From positions 1-64,000 of the forward strand of contig CAYQJS010000021.1 in NCBI GenBank assembly GCA_964417895.1: a DNA stretch of 64,000 nt. Reading direction: 5' to 3'. A program made the translations under genes and the position numbers. Every line of letters starts with the position of its first letter. Position 1 is the first letter of the stretch. The DNA is from CAYQJS01 sp964417895 (lineage in GTDB: Bacteria > Chloroflexota > UBA6077 > SHYK01). Positions 59,466 through 64,000 of the stretch are shown here, piece after piece. The notes under the pieces are model-generated. The model was not told the origin of the DNA, did no database searches, and was given only the letters and a program-made list of their open reading frames with translations.

Positions 59466-62400
59466 CGCGACGTCGGAGGCCGGGGGATGAGCCGATGCCT
59501 CCCGGGTTTCAATCCCCCCCCCGCTCGTGGGCCGGGCGCGACCCGCGAGCAGGCATGGGGGGAAGTCCGTGGTCTCAACGTTTCAATCCCCGCCCCGCTC
59601 GTGAGCGGGGCGCGACTGTACGTGACCTTCGGTACCGGCTGGCCCTGCATGTGTTTCAATCCCCGCCCCGCTCGTGAGCGGGGCGCGACCCCCTGGGCTA
59701 CCAGCTCCTCACCGCCATCAACGCCCGCGTTTCAATCCCCGCCCCGCTCGTGAGCGGGGCGCGACCTGGCAAGGGGCTGCTCGCGGCAATCGGCGTGGAG
59801 TGGTTTCAATCCCCGCCCCGCTCGTGAGCGGGGCGCGACGCCCGGTAGGCAGCCTCGATGACCTCCGGCAGCGTTTCAATCCCCGCCCCGCTCGTGAGCG
59901 GGGCGCGACCTGTGCGCTCGCGATGGATCGCCTCGGCCTCAAAGCGTTTCAATCCCCGCCCCGCTCGTGAGCGGGGCGCGACCCTAGCGTTGAGGCCGAC
60001 GATTCTAGACGGACCGCGTTTCAATCCCCGCCCCGCTCGTGAGCGGGGCGCGACGAGCGCTGACGCCTTGCGGCAATCGGAGCACACCAGCAGGTTTCAA
60101 TCCCCGCCCCGCTCGTGAGCGGGGCGCGACCAGATGCGACCCGCGCGGGCGTCGAGCAGGATATCGTTTCAATCCCCGCCCCGCTCGTGAGCGGGGCGCG
60201 ACGCGACAGCCGAGCGCCGTTATGTGCCAGACGCCGGTGCCGTTTCAATCCCCGCCCCGCTCGTGAGCGGGGCGCGACGCGAAGAGCACGTTGGCGCTTG
60301 AGGCTTGCAGGTAGACGTTTCAATCCCCGCCCCGCTCGTGAGCGGGGCGCGACAGGGTGAGTAGGTTTCAATCCCCGCCCCGCTCGTGAGCGGGGCGCGA
60401 CTCGGCGGTCTTATGCGGGATACAGCCACGGCCGCTAAGTTTCAATCCCCGCCCCGCTCGTGAGCGGGGCGCGACTCGAGCGCCGGCCGGTTGGGGACGT
60501 GATGGTCTGTGCGTTTCAATCCCCGCCCCGCTCGTGAGCGGGGCGCGACGTGGCGTAGTGGGTGAGACGTCTGTCCCTCCTAGTTTCAATCCCCGCCCCG
60601 CTCGTGAGCGGGGCGCGACGCAATGGAGATGACCGCCTGGGGCCGCGCGGCGAGTTTCAATCCCCGCCCCGCTCGTGAGCGGGGCGCGACCAGGCGGTGT
60701 TCTGGCGAATCGATAGTGACTGCGCGTTTCAATCCCCGCCCCGCTCGTGAGCGGGGCGCGACCAGACCGAGATCGTGCTGGAGGCTCAGTCATGAGGTTT
60801 CAATCCCCGCCCCGCTCGTGAGCGGGGCGCGACCACCGGGATGAGCGCTGAGATAGCGGTCGTGAGCGTTTCAATCCCCGCCCCGCTCGTGAGCGGGGCG
60901 CGACGGGGCGCGACCGTGCGCGGCGGCCGAGGCCAGAGTCTACGATGCGAAGTTTCAATCCCCGCCCCGCTCGTGAGCGGGGCGCGACGCCCGGCGCAGC
61001 CGGTGCCTCATCAGGGCGGTTAAGTGTTTCAATCCCCGCCCCGCTCGTGAGCGGGGCGCGACGCTGGCCGCGCGTATGGGCAGTGGCGGCCTCGACGAGG
61101 TTTCAATCCCCGCCCCGCTCGTGAGCGGGGCGCGACCTTCATCCCCCAGGACAAGGCCGTTGTCTTTGAGGCGTTTCAATCCCCGCCCCGCTCGTGAGCG
61201 GGGCGCGACGAGACGATGTTCCAGATAGTGGTCAGCGCGGAGAAGTTTCAATCCCCGCCCCGCTCGTGAGCGGGGCGCGACGTGTGGGGTTCGGAGCATG
61301 TGTAGTTCGGCGTCGGTGTTTCAATCCCCGCCCCGCTCGTGAGCGGGGCGCGACGCGTATCCGCGAGGCTCAGCAGCGTATCGACAAGAACGTTTCAATC
61401 CCCGCCCCGCTCGTGAGCGGGGCGCGACGCGTCTGCGTCAAACCTCGTGCGCGACCTCCGGCGGCTTCCACGGCTCGCCGATCGCCGAGAGGTTTCAATC
61501 CCCGCCCCGCTCGTGAGCGGGGCGCGACGAGACACCAGTCACTTCAGCATCGGTAGTAGCGCCCGGTTTCAATCCCCGCCCCGCTCGTGAGCGGGGCGCG
61601 ACACAACGTGCCGTATCTGCTATGCGTGCGGCGTTAGTGTTTCAATCCCCGCCCCGCTCGTGAGCGGGGCGCGACGTGACGAGCTGGTGCGAGTAGGCGG
61701 CTGGCCCGGTGCGTTTCAATCCCCGCCCCGCTCGTGAGCGGGGCGCGACTTTCCAGTACGGGGCCCCGGTGTAGATTCCAAACCGTTTCAATCCCCGCCC
61801 CGCTCGTGAGCGGGGCGCGACGGGCTCGGGCGTTACTGGCAAGCGGCCAACCTTCTCGTTTCAATCCCCGCCCCGCTCGTGAGCGGGGCGCGACGCGATT
61901 CTCGCGCAGGCGCAGCCGGTCATCCTGGTTTCAATCCCCGCCCCGCTCGTGAGCGGGGCGCGACCCGACGAGGCGAGAGGTGCGAGCCCCGGTACCGGTG
62001 TTTCAATCCCCGCCCCGCTCGTGAGCGGGGCGCGACTCCCTCGACACCCGAGTTGACCAATACGCCGTGTTGTTTCAATCCCCGCCCCGCTCGTGAGCGG
62101 GGCGCGACTGCATCCAAGCGGGCGAGAGATCACGATCACGATGTTTCAATCCCCGCCCCGCTCGTGAGCGGGGCGCGACCGAACCCGACGCGCGCATCCT
62201 TGGCGACGCTCTTGTTTCAATCCCCGCCCCGCTCGTGAGCGGGGCGCGACCGCCTTCTTCGTGCTCGGGGGGATCGGACTGATAGCGTTTCAATCCCCGC
62301 CCCGCTCGTGAGCGGGGCGCGACTCGGCCCGCGATGTGCAGGAGCGTGTCGCTGCCGAGTTTCAATCCCCGCCCCGCTCGTGAGCGGGGCGCGACGCGAA

Positions 62401-62470
62401 TGCTGTGATCGACGGCGTCGTGGCTCGCCAAACGTTTCAATCCCCGCCCCGCTCGTGAGCGGGGCGCGAC

Positions 62471-62674
62471 GGCACCATTAGGCGCCGTATGACCTCGATC
62501 AGACCCTTTCACCTCCTTTTAGTCGCACTGGGCGGATACCAACTGTACTTCTGCGCTGATCAACTCGCGTCTACTCGGACGTGCAGCCGCTCCGACTGCT
62601 AGAGTCGGCTCCCGAGGGGCCGGCGTCTGCGCGAACCGGCCGCCTTCCCGGGAAGCGCCGGCGGTCCGCGCACC
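62471..62674 (-). promoter_or_regulatory. CRISPR leader region
   Basis: 204 bp between the first (newest) repeat and the cas2 stop. Near the repeat it is less GC-rich, with CTTTCACCTCCTTTTAGTCG on the plus strand; nearer cas2 are several GC hairpins (for example GGCCGGCG/CGCCGGCG-like arms 62618-62668). No gene is seen. The position next to cas2 and next to perfect repeats identifies it as the leader; its promoter was not resolved. Confidence 0.65.
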
Positions 62675-62965
62675 TCAAAGTACCAGCGGATCGTGCAGAT
62701 CGAAGCGCGGCTCCTGCCCCATAGTGTACAGAAAGCGCTGCCTTGGCTCACGTAGCCGGTACATCCGCAGGCTATCTTCCGATACCTTGACCTCTCGCGC
62801 CAGGCGATGCTTCAGCTGCTCCAGTTGCATCTCGTTGAGCATGCACTCGAAAACGGACTTCTGTACCCGTTGCCCGAAGGCTTCGCACACGTGCGCCACG
62901 CGTCGCAGGCGGCGCCTTCCGGCGGCCGTGTCGGTGGCCACGTCATAGCAGACCAGCATCTCCAT
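62675..62965 (-). CDS. cas2: Cas2 endoribonuclease/integration subunit, type I-C-like
   Basis: 96 residues. Ferredoxin-like fold with the first-strand Asp in MLVCYDVATDT, then GRRRLRRVAHVCEAFGQRVQ, KSVFECMLNEMQLEQL and SEDSLRMYRL. The wording closely follows type I-C Cas2 proteins. It forms the Cas1-Cas2 integrase that inserts new spacers at the leader end. It lies 28 bp after cas1. Confidence 0.93.
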   Translation of the reverse strand: MEMLVCYDVATDTAAGRRRLRRVAHVCEAFGQRVQKSVFECMLNEMQLEQLKHRLAREVKVSEDSLRMYRLREPRQRFLYTMGQEPRFDLHDPLVL

Positions 62966-62993
62966 TCCGACACTCCTTGGGTTCCAACTGCCT

Positions 62994-64000
62994 CTACCGG
63001 TACAGGAACGGCGGATACTCCACCAGGTCGTCGCGCAGATGGCGCGCCAGCAAGCGAGCCTGCACGTGCGGCACCAGCCCGAAGGGTACTTTCTGGCTCA
63101 GCGCCCTATGCTCGATCTCCTCTCCCTTTCGGCGCTGATACGCCAGGATCACCGCTCGGCGGCCCTCGTCGTTGAGCAGAACGGCGCCGCCGGGCTCCTC
63201 CTCGAAGTGCTCGGCCCGCAACTGCCGCCGGTTCACGAGGGTGAGCGCTAGCCGATCAGCCAGGACAGGCCGCAACTCCTCCATGAGGTCGAGGGCCAGA
63301 GCCGGTCGGCCCGGCCGTAAGGCATGGAGGTATCCGACCTGCGGGTCCAGGCCCACCCCTTCCAGGGCTGATGCACACTCCGCCTGGAGCAGCGCGTACA
63401 GAAAGGACAGCACGGCGTTCGTGCGATCCCTCGGGGGACGACGCGTTCGCCCATCCGGCGTAAAGCTCGGGCGGTCCTCGCGCACCATGTGGCCGAATAC
63501 GTCGAAGTAGGCCCGTGCCGCTTCGCCCTCGAAGCCACGCACGGTGTCCAGGTCGCGCGCCTCCCGCAGCCGGCTCAGCGCGAGCGCCAGATGGTCCGCG
63601 GCCTCACCCAGAGCAGCCCTATCCTCTCCCTGGGCCGCCTCGCGGCCGGCGCGAAGGAGGACCTGTCGGCTGTTCTGGATCTTCGCCGCCGTGATCTGGC
63701 GCGCGATCCTCCAGGGGCGCGCGGGGTCGGAGAGCGCCAGATGCTGGGCCCGGCGCAGCAGCACATTGCCGCGCGTCGCACCCTCCACGCGCGCCTTGAA
63801 CCGCCCGTGGCGGTCCAACCACACCAGGCTTCGACCATCCTCCGCGCACCGCTGGATCAAGAAGGGCGTCACCGTCACCTGGCCGAAGACGACGATGCCG
63901 CTCAGCCGGAGGAGCGGTGCGCGCAAGAGCGTCTCGCGCTCCACCTCCACCCGCACCGTGTCGTGCTCCACGTGGAGGACGGCGCCCTGCGTCTGAACAT
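62994..64000 (-). CDS. cas1: Cas1 integrase, type I-C-like (5' end beyond the window)
   Basis: At least 335 residues; an in-frame ATG at 63969-63971 exists, but homology continues upstream as VQTQGAVLHVEHDTVRVEVE up to the window edge, where only the first few codons are missing. Catalytic residues: Glu in GFEGEAARAYFDVFG, His in VGYLHALRPGRPALALDLME, and the downstream acidic site in DLMEELRP. The C-terminal FGLVPHVQARLLARHLRDDL is I-C-like. With Cas2 it captures protospacers. Interference genes (cas3, cas5, cas8c, cas7, cas4 in the usual order) would be to the right, outside the window. Confidence 0.93.
   Translation of the reverse strand, partial: VQTQGAVLHVEHDTVRVEVERETLLRAPLLRLSGIVVFGQVTVTPFLIQRCAEDGRSLVWLDRHGRFKARVEGATRGNVLLRRAQHLALSDPARPWRIARQITAAKIQNSRQVLLRAGREAAQGEDRAALGEAADHLALALSRLREARDLDTVRGFEGEAARAYFDVFGHMVREDRPSFTPDGRTRRPPRDRTNAVLSFLYALLQAECASALEGVGLDPQVGYLHALRPGRPALALDLMEELRPVLADRLALTLVNRRQLRAEHFEEEPGGAVLLNDEGRRAVILAYQRRKGEEIEHRALSQKVPFGLVPHVQARLLARHLRDDLVEYPPFLYR

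Larger units (their letters stand above)
57758..62470 (-). CRISPR. Large CRISPR array, 37-bp repeats, 63 recognisable repeat copies
   Basis: Read on the plus strand, each 37-bp repeat begins GTTTCAATCC and ends GGGGCGCGAC. On the likely transcribed minus strand it begins GTCGCGCCCCGCT, has an 8-bp stem (GCCCCGCT/AGCGGGGC, loop CACG) and ends GGGGATTGAAAC. Spacers are mostly 34-38 bp. The first copy is at 57758-57794, the last at 62434-62470. Leader and cas2/cas1 lie to the right and the most divergent repeats to the left, so new spacers enter at the right. Odd intervals: 11 bp (60354-60364), 47 bp (60905-60951), 63 bp (61429-61491). Two N gaps interrupt it. The count is by eye. Confidence 0.97.

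Noticed and set aside
57754..62512. Many open frames across the CRISPR array on both strands
   Set aside because: They translate the 37-bp repeat over and over (for example RAPLTSGAGIET and FNPRPARERGAT units) with spacers between; these are not genes.
62505..62516. CTTTCACCTCC 35 bp past the last repeat, resembling the repeat start GTTTCAATCC
   Set aside because: Only the first ~10 bases resemble the repeat and no stem or GGGGCGCGAC end follows, so it is treated as leader sequence.
1..64000. tRNA, rRNA, tmRNA or insertion-sequence transposase genes
   Set aside because: Looked for TpsiC-like motifs, rRNA blocks and DDE transposase motifs; none was found by eye. A tRNAscan or IS search would be decisive.

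Overview
This is a high-GC bacterial chromosome segment, most likely from a member of the Chloroflexota (an inference). The evidence is a pyrR-pyrB-pyrC-carA-carB-pyrK-pyrD operon, an FtsB-like protein, Ku/LigD end joining, many amidohydrolase-2 and family-5 solute-binding genes, and paired G/C-rich intergenic inverted repeats. No rRNA or tRNA gene was recognised. Gene starts are often GTG or TTG inside 4-nt stop/start overlaps, so several starts were moved inward from the longest open frame.

Layout. 1-11.5 kb, minus strand: a de novo pyrimidine operon with a PyrR-type attenuator. It runs by overlaps into a TolB-like beta-propeller gene and an FtsB/DivIC-like gene, followed by a partial ftsH. 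11.7-23.2 kb: a CrtC-like lipoprotein, an MMPL transporter, a divergent pucR-glnA pair, then menG, recX, recA, pncC, a RodZ-like gene and a NUDIX-pyrophosphatase-like fusion. 23.3-34 kb, mostly plus strand: a BtuF-like protein, a UbiD decarboxylase, an AAA ATPase/PIN-like nuclease pair with a defence-module look, a glutathionylspermidine-synthase-like stress cluster (lipoprotein, ATP-grasp ligase, DUF4178-like, DUF350, small zinc ribbon), a toxin-antitoxin pair coupled to an aminotransferase, and aconitase. 36.2-40.8 kb: a four-gene minus-strand islet (Ca2+/cation exchanger, universal stress protein, histidine kinase, response regulator) bracketed by 31-bp direct repeats, one lying at the aconitase stop codon. 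41-48.7 kb: ornithine cyclodeaminase family, Ku, class II aldolase, LigD and a BNR-propeller protein, separated by paired inverted repeats. 48.9-57.7 kb, minus strand: a catabolic cluster built from two tandem copies of an amidohydrolase/amidohydrolase/solute-binding triad plus an SDR and a 3-hydroxyacyl-CoA dehydrogenase. The outermost gene is a remnant abutting the CRISPR array. 57.76-62.47 kb: a CRISPR array of 63 recognisable repeats by my count, with two assembly gaps. 62.5-64 kb: leader, cas2 and cas1 of type I-C character; cas1 runs off the right edge.

Most distinctive points: palindromic coding insertions in three genes of the pyrimidine operon; the ATPase/PIN pair; the NUDIX-PPase fusion with a degraded active site; the direct-repeat-bounded islet at the aconitase 3' end; and the record of deletion and slippage scars within the CRISPR array.
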